A DNA stretch of 64,000 nucleotides from Leucobacter insecticola (lineage in GTDB: Bacteria; Actinomycetota; Actinomycetes; Actinomycetales; Microbacteriaceae). The notes beneath the pieces were generated by a model. It made no database searches, was not told the DNA's origin, and worked only from the letters and a program-made list of their open reading frames with translations. Each line of letters starts with the position of its first letter. Within the stretch, counting starts at the first letter, position 1. Position numbers and translations under genes: made by a program. The stretch is from assembly GCF_011382965.1 (NCBI RefSeq), contig NZ_CP049934.1, forward strand, positions 1,612,001 to 1,676,000, in the 5' to 3' direction. Below are positions 52,748 through 61,714 of this stretch, piece by piece.

Positions 52748-53420
52748 CGGGTTGGCGCAGGATCGTGCGTAGTCTCTCGGGGGCGACCTTTCGCGGATCG
52801 CTGAGGTAGATCTCGTGGTGCGTGCCGGCCATGCGCAGCCCCTGTGCGGGAATGAACTCGCGGTGCATCCGTTCAAGCACCGGCGCTTCGGCCTCGTAGG
52901 AGCCGACGTGCAGCGTCTGCACGCACCGTCCCTCGCGCAGTGTTGCGAGCCGGACCTCGTCGAACGGGGGCGAGTCTTCGGCGTGCGGATCCGCCGCCGC
53001 GTGCTGTGCGGCGTATTTGGCAGCGGCCTGATCCCGCGCGGCCGTGAATGCTGCTTCGCTGAGCCACTCCGGCACCATGATCATCATGGTCCAGTCCCAC
53101 TGCGACTTGTCGCGCGCGCTCGTGAACGTCGACATGTCGTCCGCCCACCACAGCCCCTCGAGCGGCATCACCACGTAATCGCGGCCGAGCTCGCGCTTGC
53201 TCGCAAACTTCATCGCGTAGGCGATCGGGTAGAGCGCTTCGAGGGCGCGAGTGTATTCGGGGGAGGTGTTCGGATCCCCGTGCCCATCGATCATCAGGTA
53301 CTGCAGCTCGGGCACATCAACCACACGGAATGCGCCGCGCTTCGCCTGATACGCGTCGAGTTCCTTCTTGAAGTCTGACTTTGTGGCGCTCACAGATCCT
53401 CCGTCAATCTTCCTTGGCAT
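52734..53420 (-). CDS. GyrI-like small-molecule-binding domain protein
   Basis: A 228-aa protein of the GyrI-like family (SHS2 fold): FRVVDVPELQYLMIDGHGDPNTSPEYTRALEALYPIAYAMKFASK, PLEGLWWADDM, WDWTMMIMVPEWL, RCVQTLHVGSYEAEAPVLERMHREFIPAQGLRMAGTHHEIYLSDPRKVAPERLRTILRQPV. Recent family members hydrolyse electrophilic toxins, others bind drugs; neither is decided here. It is coupled to the AlkC-like gene by a TAATG overlap, which supports a role in damage or toxin response. Confidence 0.85.
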   Translation of the reverse strand: MPRKIDGGSVSATKSDFKKELDAYQAKRGAFRVVDVPELQYLMIDGHGDPNTSPEYTRALEALYPIAYAMKFASKRELGRDYVVMPLEGLWWADDMSTFTSARDKSQWDWTMMIMVPEWLSEAAFTAARDQAAAKYAAQHAAADPHAEDSPPFDEVRLATLREGRCVQTLHVGSYEAEAPVLERMHREFIPAQGLRMAGTHHEIYLSDPRKVAPERLRTILRQPVTAA

Positions 53421-54520
53421 TAGTTCTCCTCGACCGTAAATTCCGCAGGCTCTTGGGTGACACCGTTGATCTGCAGTGCGAGGGCGTAGCTGCCAGGGTA
53501 GTACTTGCGCGTGGTGATCGGCCGGAAGGAATGGGAGGCCGTAACCACGGTGCCGTCGCCGGGATCGAGTGCGCGCTCCGCGATCTTGAAAACTTTTGAA
53601 CGCGTGCCGCCGCGCGCCCCGGGAAAGCTCAGTACGTAGTCGATCACCATGCGAGCGGGCTCGTCACCCGTGTTCTGTACCTCCGCAGAGAACTGCACGG
53701 CGCCGCCGGCGGGCACCCGCTTTGTCGACAGGGTGAGTGGGGACACGGTCACGCTCACGGGTGGGAATCCGAGGAGTTCAAGGGCCCCAGGATCCCCGCG
53801 CTTCACGAGCGTCCGCAGTGCGTGCCGAGAAGTGCGGGCGACATGTTCCCCGCCACTGCGCTGCCAGCCGCGAACCGTCAGTACCGTAAGCTCCGGGTGG
53901 GTGCGACTGTGGTCGTTGAGGTGATTCGCGACGGATCGGCGCACCGATTCTTCGGGATCGTCGTAGAGCGCGTTGAGGATCGGGAGCGTCGGCGAGGGAT
54001 CTGTGACGAGCACCGGAAGCCGCTCTCCCCACGGCAGCAGCGGCCGGCTTCCCTCTGATGCGAGACGCCGCACGTTCCAGTCGGGGTCGCCCGTCCACTC
54101 GGTCATGTGCCGGAGCCCGCGGCTGAGATTGTGGAGCAGCAGTGGCCTCACGGAGAACTCCGAGCTCATCCGCGGGGTCAGCTCCCGCATCAGCTCCATC
54201 CCGTTGTCGAAGGCCTGATCGGTCCCCGCCTCGATCGCGCTCCACGAAGCCGCGAGCCCGAGCGGCCAGAGCGTAAATCCCGCAAAAGTCTCGTCTTCGA
54301 GGGCGTTGCGAATCACCCGGGAAAGCCGGTCCCGGTCCCCGTCAATGTCGGCCAGAATGCCACGGGCGATCGCCCGTGCCCGTTCGCTGAGCGTCAGGGA
54401 ATCGATCTCTGCGGCCACCAGGCGCGCGTGCGCGAAGGAGGTGTGGTGGTCTGCGCGCTCCAGAATCTCAACGAGCGCAATCGCGCCATTTTGTCCGAGC
54501 AGTTCGTCAGCGAGCGGCAT
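53420..54520 (-). CDS. AlkC-like DNA alkylation repair protein (HEAT-like repeats plus Ig-like domain)
   Basis: A 366-aa protein. Residues 1-250 consist of HEAT-like helical repeats of the ALK type: LWPLGLAASWSAIEAG, HMTEWTGDPDWNVRRLASEGSRPLLPWG, DDPEESVRRSVANHLNDHSRTHPELTVL, a region typical of AlkC/AlkD glycosylases. Residues 255-366 form an Ig-like beta domain (VSVTVSPLTLSTKRVPAGGAVQFSAEVQNTGDEPARMVIDYVLSF...), present in the AlkC-alpha subgroup. AlkC enzymes remove 3-methyladenine and 3-methylcytosine. The next gene starts in its stop codon. Confidence 0.82.
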   Translation of the reverse strand: MPLADELLGQNGAIALVEILERADHHTSFAHARLVAAEIDSLTLSERARAIARGILADIDGDRDRLSRVIRNALEDETFAGFTLWPLGLAASWSAIEAGTDQAFDNGMELMRELTPRMSSEFSVRPLLLHNLSRGLRHMTEWTGDPDWNVRRLASEGSRPLLPWGERLPVLVTDPSPTLPILNALYDDPEESVRRSVANHLNDHSRTHPELTVLTVRGWQRSGGEHVARTSRHALRTLVKRGDPGALELLGFPPVSVTVSPLTLSTKRVPAGGAVQFSAEVQNTGDEPARMVIDYVLSFPGARGGTRSKVFKIAERALDPGDGTVVTASHSFRPITTRKYYPGSYALALQINGVTQEPAEFTVEEN

Positions 54521-54570
54521 CTGTGATCAGTTTCCGCGGGTCCATTCGAAGTGCGGGGTCATGCTCTCAT

Positions 54571-54740
54571 GCTAGTGGTGTGTCTCAGAAATGACTCCCC
54601 GTTGCGGTGCACCGGTGAGCCGCGCTCGCTGCGTTGTTCTCGTCAGCTTTGCCTCCAGCGAAGCTCTCCTCGTCCGCCTTGCGATCACAGCACCCCGGCA
54701 CATCCTTACTGGGAAGCCATTTCTGAGACACACCACTAGC
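54571..54740. mobile_element. MITE-like element, 170 nt with 30-nt inverted ends
   Basis: The left end (54571-54600) and right end (54711-54740) are inverted copies with three mismatches; the outer 23 nt match exactly and start GCTAGTGGTGTGTCTCAG. No transposase reading frame lies inside. CTAG at both tips may be a target duplication of the YTAR type or part of the ends. It abuts the 84-nt repeat copy 2. Confidence 0.75.
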
Positions 54741-54745
54741 CCTCT

Positions 54746-54829
54746 CGACGAGAAGCCAGTATCTCGACGAGAGAGCATCTCGCGTGCGTCAGAGCATTGG
54801 CTTCTCGTCGAGATATTGCTTTCTCGTGG
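54746..54829. repeat. 84-nt quadruplet-type intergenic repeat, copy 2
   Basis: Units: CGACGAGAAGCCA (54746-54758), spacer GTATCT, CGACGAGAGAGCA (54765-54777), 20-nt loop with GTGCGTC at offset 7, inverted TGGCTTCTCGTCG (54798-54810), spacer AGATAT, TGCTTTCTCGTGG (54817-54829). Same lengths throughout as copy 1 at 49460-49543. Confidence 0.88.
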
Positions 54830-54884
54830 CTTGGTCAGTCTGCATCAAGCTACCAGGCGGCGAACCAGCGCCTAAACTGGCGGC

Positions 54885-55535
54885 ATGTGCGCGAGTTATG
54901 GACTTGGCGGTGGCCCCCTCAAACTGGGGCTCACCTTCGACCTGCCGCCGATGCATGAACCGGAGTCTCGCGAACTGCTTGCGCGCTGGGCGAGGGAGCA
55001 GGCCGGCACGGCAAAGATCACGGGCCGTCACGCGCGCAACCTGAACCCGATGATCCGCGAGGTACAGGGCGAGCGCAGCCTAGACCTTGGCTGGTGGTGG
55101 CTGCACGTGGGAGGCGCACCCGCGCCCTTCAGCGCGTTCAACTCCCGCGCCGACGCCCTCGCGCAGAAGTGGCGGGAGCCCTTCCAACGGCGCGCGATCC
55201 TGCCCGCCAACTGGTACATCGAAAAGGGTCGCTCGTTTTCGCTGCCGCGCGGTGAGATGTTCGGGATCGCGGCCATCGTGACACCCGTCGAGACCGCCAC
55301 CGGGCAGTTGCTCAGCTACTCGATGGTGACTCGCGAGGCAGTCGGGGAGGCCAGCGAAGTACACCACCGCATGCCGCTGGTACTGCCGCGGGACTTCCAC
55401 GACGCGTGGCTTGATCCGGGCCGCGCTGGAAACACTGAACTCGCTTCGACCGCGGTGTATTCTTCGGAGCAGATTTCGCGCGCGTTTGAGGTGATCGGTG
55501 ATGGGCTGGCGAAGGATTCACCGACTCTCTTCTGA
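54885..55535 (+). CDS. SRAP-family protein (YedK/HMCES), abasic-site shield
   Basis: A 216-aa SOS-response-associated peptidase. Cys2, directly after the start Met, forms the covalent thiazolidine link to abasic sites in single-stranded DNA. Other family residues are FNSRADALAQKWREPFQRRAILPANWYIE and the His in HHRMPLVLPRDFHDAWLD. GWWWLHVG is a typical core strand. Nearby AlkC-like gene generates abasic sites, so the two fit one pathway, though they are on opposite strands. Confidence 0.92.
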   Translation: MCASYGLGGGPLKLGLTFDLPPMHEPESRELLARWAREQAGTAKITGRHARNLNPMIREVQGERSLDLGWWWLHVGGAPAPFSAFNSRADALAQKWREPFQRRAILPANWYIEKGRSFSLPRGEMFGIAAIVTPVETATGQLLSYSMVTREAVGEASEVHHRMPLVLPRDFHDAWLDPGRAGNTELASTAVYSSEQISRAFEVIGDGLAKDSPTLF

Positions 55536-55594
55536 GGCGAAACTCTGCCTTCGTTGAGCTTTCCCTGCCGTGGGGAGTGCGCTACCTTCGAATC

Positions 55595-56053
55595 ATGGGT
55601 ATCGTCAAACGGACCGCGCGCAGTGTCGGAACAACGGGGCTATTGGCAGTGGGGGCACTGCACCTTGTCTGGGCTTCGGGGTCAAGCTGGCCCGCAAAGA
55701 ACGGGAAGCGACTCTCTGAGGCCGTGATTGGCAACGCGAAGTTGAGGCCCAGCCCGGAAGCGACATTGGGAGTTGCTGCTGCTGCGATCGGTGGCGGGCT
55801 CGTCGCCGGTGGCGCACTCGGTGAAGGCCGGGGCGTGGTGGCGCTGCGCCGGCTCATGGGGTTCGGGCTCATTGCGCGTGCCGTTGTATCTGAAGAGCTC
55901 CTGATGGAGGCGCTGGGGCTTCCCGAAAGCGGGCAACGCTTCAGACAACTGAACCGACAGTACTATCGCCCACTCTGCGCGGTATTGGGGGTCGCGGTGT
56001 TGCTGGGGGCCCGGGACCGCAAGCCTGTCGAGAGTGTCGATCAGCTGAGCTGA
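55595..56053 (+). CDS. Small membrane protein, DUF3995-like
   Basis: A 152-aa protein with about four membrane segments. TTGLLAVGALHLVWASGSSWPAKN near the N terminus is the best match to the DUF3995 pattern (LH..W..Gs.WP). The ending LNRQYYRPLCAVLGVAVLLGA is also typical of this group. ATG 55595 is preferred over the upstream ATG at 55577. Function unknown. Confidence 0.65.
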   Translation: MGIVKRTARSVGTTGLLAVGALHLVWASGSSWPAKNGKRLSEAVIGNAKLRPSPEATLGVAAAAIGGGLVAGGALGEGRGVVALRRLMGFGLIARAVVSEELLMEALGLPESGQRFRQLNRQYYRPLCAVLGVAVLLGARDRKPVESVDQLS

Positions 56054-56138
56054 CGGCGCCTCACTGGCCGCAAACGAACAAACGCACTTAAGGACGCATG
56101 AAGTGCGTGACACACAGATCAGGGATCTTAAGGACAAC

Positions 56139-57590
56139 ATGAATCATCACGACGGCGACAACGCGCGGCAGGCGCAGGCGGCTCAGGCCTTGGAAAGCAG
56201 GATCCGCGAGACGGTCGAGGCGAGTTTTGACGCGACGGTCGCGGAACTCTCAGATCTGGTGCGGATCCCCTCGGTGTCTTGGCCGGCCTTTGATCCCCGG
56301 CACCTCGGAGAGAGCGCCGAGTCGATCGCGGGGAAACTCCGCGAGCTCGGCATCTTTGATGTGGTTGACGTGCGGCGTGCTCCGGTTGCGGGCAGCGAGA
56401 ACGCGGCGGATCCCGAGCTCGGTCAGCCCGCCGTGGTTGCACGGCGCGCAGCACGAAACGGGCGCCCGACCGTGCTGCTCTACGCGCACCACGATGTGCA
56501 GCCACCCGGCAAGGACGAGGATTGGCAGACGCCGCCGTTTGAGCCGGTGCTGCGTGACGGCAGGCTCTTCGGACGCGGCGCCGCAGACGACAAGGCGGGG
56601 GTCATGTCGCACCTCGGCGCGATCCGCGCGGTGGCTGATGCGCTGACCGAATCTGGCGAAGACCTTGACCTGGGCATCGCACTGTTTATCGAGGGCGAAG
56701 AGGAATGGGCGTCGCAGTCGTTCGGAAACTTCCTGCGCGAGAATCGTGAGCTGCTCGCTGCGGACGCCATCATCGTCGCAGATTCCTCCAACTGGGACAC
56801 CGAGACACCCGCCTTGACGGTTGCGCTGCGGGGCGCGGTCGCCTTCAACCTCAAGATTGAAACACTCGATCGCGCCTCACACTCGGGCATGTTTGGCGGA
56901 GCGGTGCCCGACGCGATGCTCGCTGCCGTTCGCCTGCTTGACACGATGTGGGACAAGGAGGGCGCAGTCGCGGTCGCGGGGTTGCGCGAGGCGGACCTAG
57001 CCATTCCCGAATACGACGAAGCGCGGCTGCGCGAGGAGACCGGGCTTCTCGACGGTGTCTCACCGATCGGCACGGGCGAGATTCTGTCGCGGATCTGGGC
57101 GAAGCCCGCGATCTCGATCACCGGCATCGACGCTCCCGATATCGCGAACGCCTCCAACACCCTGATCCCGAGCGTCACGGTTCGCATCAGCGCGCGGATT
57201 GCTCCGGGGCAGGATCCCGCCGAGGCCTTCGAGGCGTTCAAACGTCACCTGCAGGATCATGCTCCGTTTGGCGCACAGCTCACCTTCGAAGACGGTGATT
57301 TCGGCCAGGCGTTCCTCGTCGACACGAGCGGTTGGGCGGTCGCCGAGATCCGCAAGGCAATGGCGGATGCGTGGGATCGTGACCCGGTTGACACCGGCAT
57401 CGGCGGATCGATCCCGTTCATCGCGGAACTCGTGGAGGAGTTTCCGGGTGCAGAGATTCTGGTGACCGGGGTTGAGGATCCCGATTCCCGCGCGCACAGC
57501 CCGAACGAGTCGCTTCATCTTGAAACGTTCCGCAAAGCGATGCTGACCGAGGCGCTGTTCCTGGCCCGTCTGAATCAGCGCAGCGCCTGA
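56139..57590 (+). CDS. M20-family metallodipeptidase
   Basis: A 483-aa peptidase with a two-zinc site: VLLYAHHDVQPPGKDEDW (first His and catalytic Asp), GRGAADDKAGVMSHLGA (bridging Asp), FIEGEEEWAS (catalytic Glu pair), IIVADSSNW, and the His in SRAHSPNESLHLE near the C terminus. A dimerisation lid lies at about 225-350. The start follows AAGGAC at good spacing. Likely a cytosolic dipeptidase of the PepV/carnosinase-like group. Confidence 0.92.
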   Translation: MNHHDGDNARQAQAAQALESRIRETVEASFDATVAELSDLVRIPSVSWPAFDPRHLGESAESIAGKLRELGIFDVVDVRRAPVAGSENAADPELGQPAVVARRAARNGRPTVLLYAHHDVQPPGKDEDWQTPPFEPVLRDGRLFGRGAADDKAGVMSHLGAIRAVADALTESGEDLDLGIALFIEGEEEWASQSFGNFLRENRELLAADAIIVADSSNWDTETPALTVALRGAVAFNLKIETLDRASHSGMFGGAVPDAMLAAVRLLDTMWDKEGAVAVAGLREADLAIPEYDEARLREETGLLDGVSPIGTGEILSRIWAKPAISITGIDAPDIANASNTLIPSVTVRISARIAPGQDPAEAFEAFKRHLQDHAPFGAQLTFEDGDFGQAFLVDTSGWAVAEIRKAMADAWDRDPVDTGIGGSIPFIAELVEEFPGAEILVTGVEDPDSRAHSPNESLHLETFRKAMLTEALFLARLNQRSA

Positions 57591-57648
57591 ATTACCCCTG
57601 CAGCATCACGTGCCCGAGGGCGGACGAAGCGTTCAGCGTGCCCGCCGC

Positions 57649-58119
57649 CTATGCGCCGAGCACGCCGAAAGCGAAAAGGAAAAAGTACGCGGCAAAGGCC
57701 GAGACAATCGCGGCGAGCGAGCCAATGATGATGCCTGCGATTGACATCCCCTTGGGTTGACGTTTGTTCAGCGCAACGATGCCAAGCACCACTGCAGTGA
57801 TTCCGCCGGGGATTCCCACGACGCCGCCGATTAGCGGAATCCCGAGGAGCGCGAAGCTGAAAATGCTGATGATCAGCGAGGCGACGGCGATACCGCTTCG
57901 CTGGCTGGGGGGAGGCGCTACTCCGAGGTACCCCCGATATCCGCCAGACTGGTGCGGTGGGATCGGTGCCTGATAGGTGACCGGCGGCTGGTACTGGGGC
58001 GTCGGCGCCACGGGCTGGGGCGGGGAAACCTGCTGTTCCGATGGGGGAACCGGCGACGCCGAAAACTGCTGTGGCGGCTGATTCTGGCTCGCATCACTCG
58101 GAGCATAGGGATTAGACAT
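57649..58119 (-). CDS. DUF4190 membrane protein with Pro/Gln-rich N terminus
   Basis: A 156-aa protein. Residues 1-70 are rich in Pro, Gln and Ser (SNPYAPSDASQNQPPQQ), presumably disordered and cytosolic. Two helices follow with the DUF4190 pattern: SGIAVASLIISIFSFALLGIPLIGGVVGIPGGITAVVLGIVALNKRQPKGMSIAGIIIGSLAAIVSAF. No function is known. Confidence 0.8.
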   Translation of the reverse strand: MSNPYAPSDASQNQPPQQFSASPVPPSEQQVSPPQPVAPTPQYQPPVTYQAPIPPHQSGGYRGYLGVAPPPSQRSGIAVASLIISIFSFALLGIPLIGGVVGIPGGITAVVLGIVALNKRQPKGMSIAGIIIGSLAAIVSAFAAYFFLFAFGVLGA

Positions 58120-58179
58120 GTCTCACCTTCGGACTGGAAGATACCAACCCTTTAATTCTATAGCGCGCGCAATCTCTTC

Positions 58180-58629
58180 TCAGTGCTGCGGCTCTGAGGG
58201 GAGCGGGGGATCCTCGCTCCCACGGGCATCGCCCGCGCGGCCAGCGGTGGCCTGCGCTCGCAGGAGATCGCGGATCTCAGTGAGGAGCTCGTGTTCACTC
58301 GGTCCCGCGGGCGCCGGCTCCTCCGCCACAGCGGGACCGCGCAGCCTGTTCATCGGAAGCACAAACACGAAGTAGACCACCGCTGCGACGATGACGAAGT
58401 TCAGCACCGCGCCGAGTAGCGCGCCAAACGCGATCGCGCCGCCACCGGGAAGCCCGACGACCATGGCGCCGTCGAGCGAGTCTGCTTTGAACACCATGCC
58501 GACCACCGGATTGATGAGCGCATCAACAACCTTCTGCACGACAGCGTTGAATGCTGCGCCAATAACCACGGCAACGGCCAAGTCGATGACGTTGCCGCGG
58601 AGCAAGAACTCCTTGAAACCCTTAAACAT
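58180..58629 (-). CDS. mscL: Large-conductance mechanosensitive channel
   Basis: A 149-aa channel that opens under membrane tension to relieve osmotic shock. N-terminal helix MFKGFKEFLLRGNVIDLAVAVVIGAAFNAVVQKVVDALINPVVG is the MscL signature; the second helix is FGALLGAVLNFVIVAAVVYFVFVLPMNRL. The C-terminal bundle segment (SEHELLTEIRDLLRAQ) is present, followed by a tail longer than usual and rich in Gly, Asp and Pro. Confidence 0.94.
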   Translation of the reverse strand: MFKGFKEFLLRGNVIDLAVAVVIGAAFNAVVQKVVDALINPVVGMVFKADSLDGAMVVGLPGGGAIAFGALLGAVLNFVIVAAVVYFVFVLPMNRLRGPAVAEEPAPAGPSEHELLTEIRDLLRAQATAGRAGDARGSEDPPLPSEPQH

Positions 58630-58697
58630 GATTCTCCCCTGGATCGGCCGATGCTACCAGGTTCTTATCCTATGCAGCAGGCGATAGATTGGGTGGC

Positions 58698-60188
58698 ATG
58701 GAGTTCATTGGGGCGATGCCCGCCGTTGACCTAACCTATTCAGATGTGTTTCTCGTGCCGCGGCACTCGGAGGTGCGCAGCCGGCTCGACGTGACCCTCG
58801 CCCCTGGCGATGGTACCCAGGCCACGCTGCCGCTCGTGGCCTCAAACATGAACTCGGTGACTGGCCCGCGCCTCGCGGCCGTCCTCGCCAGACGCGGAGG
58901 GCTCGCGGTTCTGCCCCAAGACATGTCGCTCCCCGAGATGGAACGCGCGATCCAGTGGGTAAAACGGCAACCCGCCACCGTAGATACCCCGATTGTGCTG
59001 CCGGTCGCCGCAACCGCCGCGGACGCTCTCCGTCAGATCCCGCTCGCCGAGGGGCAGAGTGTCGTCGTCGCAGACCACGATACGGACGAGGCGCTCCCTG
59101 CCGAGCGCTCGATTCGCGGGGTGCTCTCAGCGCAGCGGCTTGCAGCAGTGCCCCCTGACGCGCGGCTGGGCGACCTGCTCCGAGGAAAAGCCGCCGTCAT
59201 CGACGCTTCCGAGCTTTCCGACCCCCGCACCGCATTCGACCGCGTCGCTGCAGCCCTCTCCAACCATGACGCGGAGGCGGCGGATCCTGCGGCGGTCTGC
59301 GTCGTCGCAGACGGTCTGCTCGTCGGCGTGCTCTCCGAGAAATCGGCGCTGCGCCGCTCGATCTATCAGCCCGCCCTCGATGCTGACGGCAGATTGATCG
59401 TCGCTGCCGCCGTGGGAATCAATGGTGACATTGCGACCAAAGCACGGGCGCTTGTGGCCGCAGGCGCGAACGCGCTCGTCGTCGATACCGCTCACGGGCA
59501 TCAGGAAACCATGCTGCGGGCCCTGCGCACGGTCTCCGAGCTGTCGCTTGGCGTGCCGATCGTTGCGGGTAACATCGTCACCTCCGACGGCGTCAACGAC
59601 CTTGTCAACGCAGGCGCCACGATCCTGAAGGTCGGCGTCGGGCCCGGAGCAATGTGCACCACGCGCATGATGACGGCGGTCGGTCGCCCGCAGTTCTCCG
59701 CGGTCCTCGAGACCGCGCAGGCGGCCCGCGAGCTCGGCGCCCACGTCTGGGCCGACGGCGGCGTCCGCTACCCGCGCGATGTTGCCCTCGCGCTCGCCGC
59801 AGGGGCCTCCGCAATCATGATCGGCTCCTGGTTCGCGGGAACCGCGGAGTCTCCCGGTGAGCTACACACGGACGAGGACGGCCGCCAGTACAAGGAATCC
59901 TGGGGTATGGCCTCCACCAAGGCGGTGCAGGGGCGCTTCGGCGCGCTCGATGCCTACGAGCGCGCGCGGAAAGAACTCTTTGCCGAGGGCATCTCCTCAT
60001 CGAAGATCTACTTGGATCCGCAGCGGCCAAGTGTGGAAGACCTCGTTGACATGATCACCTCGGGGCTGCGCTCCTCCTTCACCTATGCGGGGGCCAACAG
60101 TCTGCAGGAGTTTCATTTGCGGGCTCGGGTCGGTCTGCAGTCCGCGGCAGGCTACGAGGAAGGCAAGGCGCTGCCGGTCAGTTGGTAG
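58698..60188 (+). CDS. guaB1: GuaB1-type IMP dehydrogenase-related enzyme (probable GMP reductase)
   Basis: A 496-aa IMPDH/GMPR fold enzyme. TYSDVFLVPRHSEVRSR and PLVASNMNSVTG are at the N terminus, a CBS-pair insertion follows (about 95-220), then DTAHGHQETML, AGNIVTSDG, the catalytic loop GVGPGAMCTTR with its Cys, and WADGGVRYPRDVALALAAGASAIMIGSWFAG. In mycobacteria the GuaB1 group was shown to act as CBS-regulated GMP reductase, which recycles GMP to IMP; the same is expected here. ATG 58698 gives the usual MEFIG-type start. Confidence 0.88.
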   Translation: MEFIGAMPAVDLTYSDVFLVPRHSEVRSRLDVTLAPGDGTQATLPLVASNMNSVTGPRLAAVLARRGGLAVLPQDMSLPEMERAIQWVKRQPATVDTPIVLPVAATAADALRQIPLAEGQSVVVADHDTDEALPAERSIRGVLSAQRLAAVPPDARLGDLLRGKAAVIDASELSDPRTAFDRVAAALSNHDAEAADPAAVCVVADGLLVGVLSEKSALRRSIYQPALDADGRLIVAAAVGINGDIATKARALVAAGANALVVDTAHGHQETMLRALRTVSELSLGVPIVAGNIVTSDGVNDLVNAGATILKVGVGPGAMCTTRMMTAVGRPQFSAVLETAQAARELGAHVWADGGVRYPRDVALALAAGASAIMIGSWFAGTAESPGELHTDEDGRQYKESWGMASTKAVQGRFGALDAYERARKELFAEGISSSKIYLDPQRPSVEDLVDMITSGLRSSFTYAGANSLQEFHLRARVGLQSAAGYEEGKALPVSW

Positions 60189-60265
60189 GCGCGAGTCGCA
60201 TATCGACCCCGCCGAAACCTGCGAGAATGGTCCCCGGGCATACGTAAACGAATGGAGCGCACTCA

Positions 60266-61705
60266 GTGAAGTACATCTCAACTCGCGGCGGTATGGAAGC
60301 TGCTCCCTACAGCGCGGTTCTGCTTGAAGGACTGGCGACTGACGGCGGGCTGGTGGTTCCCGAGTCCCTGCCGCAGCTGAGCGCCGCGCAGGTCGAAGGG
60401 TGGCGTTCACTCAGCTACCCGGAGCTTGCGACCGAGATCCTGGGGCTCTTCGCCACTGATATTCCGCGAGACGAGCTCGCCGAGCTGTGCCGCGCCGCGT
60501 ATGCTCCAGACCGCTTCGTGAGCGAACGCATTGTCCCGCTTGTGCCGCTCGCGGGGGAGCAAGGGCCTGGAGAAATCGCGCTCGTCGGGCTCTCCGAAGG
60601 GCCGACGCTCGCATTCAAGGACATGGCGATGCAGTTCCTTGGGCAGGCGCTCGAGTATGTGCTCGCGAAAAGCGACCGCACGCTGAACATCATCGGGGCG
60701 ACCTCGGGCGACACCGGTTCTGCGGCGGAGTATGCGCTGCGCGGCAAAGACGGGATCGCCGTGTTTATGCTGTCGCCACAGGGTCGCATGAGCGCCTTCC
60801 AGCGCGCGCAAATGTATTCGCTCACCGACGGCAACATTCACAACATCGCAATCGCCGGCGTGTTTGACGACTGCCAGAATCTCGTGAAGAAACTCTCCGG
60901 GGATCTCGAATACAAGCGCGAGCACAACCTCGGCACCGTGAACTCGATCAACCTCGGACGCATCAGCGCACAGATCGTGTACTACTTCTGGGCATGGCTG
61001 CGGCAGACCGATGCGGTGCCAGCTGCCGAACGAGCAGGATACGAAGTCTCCTTCACGATCCCCTCCGGCAACTTCGGAAACATTCTCTCCGGTCACTTCG
61101 CACGCAGCATGGGCCTCCCGATCCGAAGGCTCGTGCTCGCGGCAAACGAAAACAACGTGCTCGACGAGTTCTTCCGCACCGGGATCTACGCACCCCGCAG
61201 CGCGGCCGCCACCTTCGCCACTTCGAGCCCGTCGATGGATATCTCGAAGGCCTCGAACCTTGAGCGCTTCGTGTTTGAGTTGCTCGGTCGCGATCCGCAG
61301 CGATTGTCTGCCGCCTGGGACGAGCTCGAGCGCACCGGGCAGATCGACCTGCGGGCGGAGCTGCCCCGCTTCGAAACTGAGTTTGGTTTTCAGAGCGGCA
61401 CGAGCACCCACGCTGACCGGCTTGCGACGATCCGCTCGGTGTTCGAGACGAGCGAGATCATCATCGATCCGCACACCGCGGACGGCGTGAAGGTTGCGCG
61501 CGAGTTCGTGGAGCCAGGAGTCCCGATGCTGGTGCTCGAAACGGCGAAGCCCGCGAAGTTCCCGGAGGTCGTGTTTGACGCGACGGGGCAGCAGATCGGG
61601 ATGCCGGAACACCTTGCAGGGCTGCTTGATCTGCCGCAGCGCGTTACCGATATGCCTGATGATGAGCAGCAGCTTCGCAGCTTCATCGCGGAGCGCGCCG
61701 TGTAA
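60266..61705 (+). CDS. thrC: Threonine synthase
   Basis: A 479-aa PLP enzyme making threonine from O-phosphohomoserine. MKYISTRGG at the N terminus, GPTLAFKDMAMQFLG with the Schiff-base Lys, GATSGDTGSAAEYALRG, NSINLGRISAQIVYYFWAW and PSGNFGNILSGHFA are diagnostic of the long ThrC type. GTG start at 60266. Stand-alone gene here, not next to hom or thrB. Confidence 0.94.
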   Translation: MKYISTRGGMEAAPYSAVLLEGLATDGGLVVPESLPQLSAAQVEGWRSLSYPELATEILGLFATDIPRDELAELCRAAYAPDRFVSERIVPLVPLAGEQGPGEIALVGLSEGPTLAFKDMAMQFLGQALEYVLAKSDRTLNIIGATSGDTGSAAEYALRGKDGIAVFMLSPQGRMSAFQRAQMYSLTDGNIHNIAIAGVFDDCQNLVKKLSGDLEYKREHNLGTVNSINLGRISAQIVYYFWAWLRQTDAVPAAERAGYEVSFTIPSGNFGNILSGHFARSMGLPIRRLVLAANENNVLDEFFRTGIYAPRSAAATFATSSPSMDISKASNLERFVFELLGRDPQRLSAAWDELERTGQIDLRAELPRFETEFGFQSGTSTHADRLATIRSVFETSEIIIDPHTADGVKVAREFVEPGVPMLVLETAKPAKFPEVVFDATGQQIGMPEHLAGLLDLPQRVTDMPDDEQQLRSFIAERAV

Positions 61706-61714
61706 CCTTGCTGC

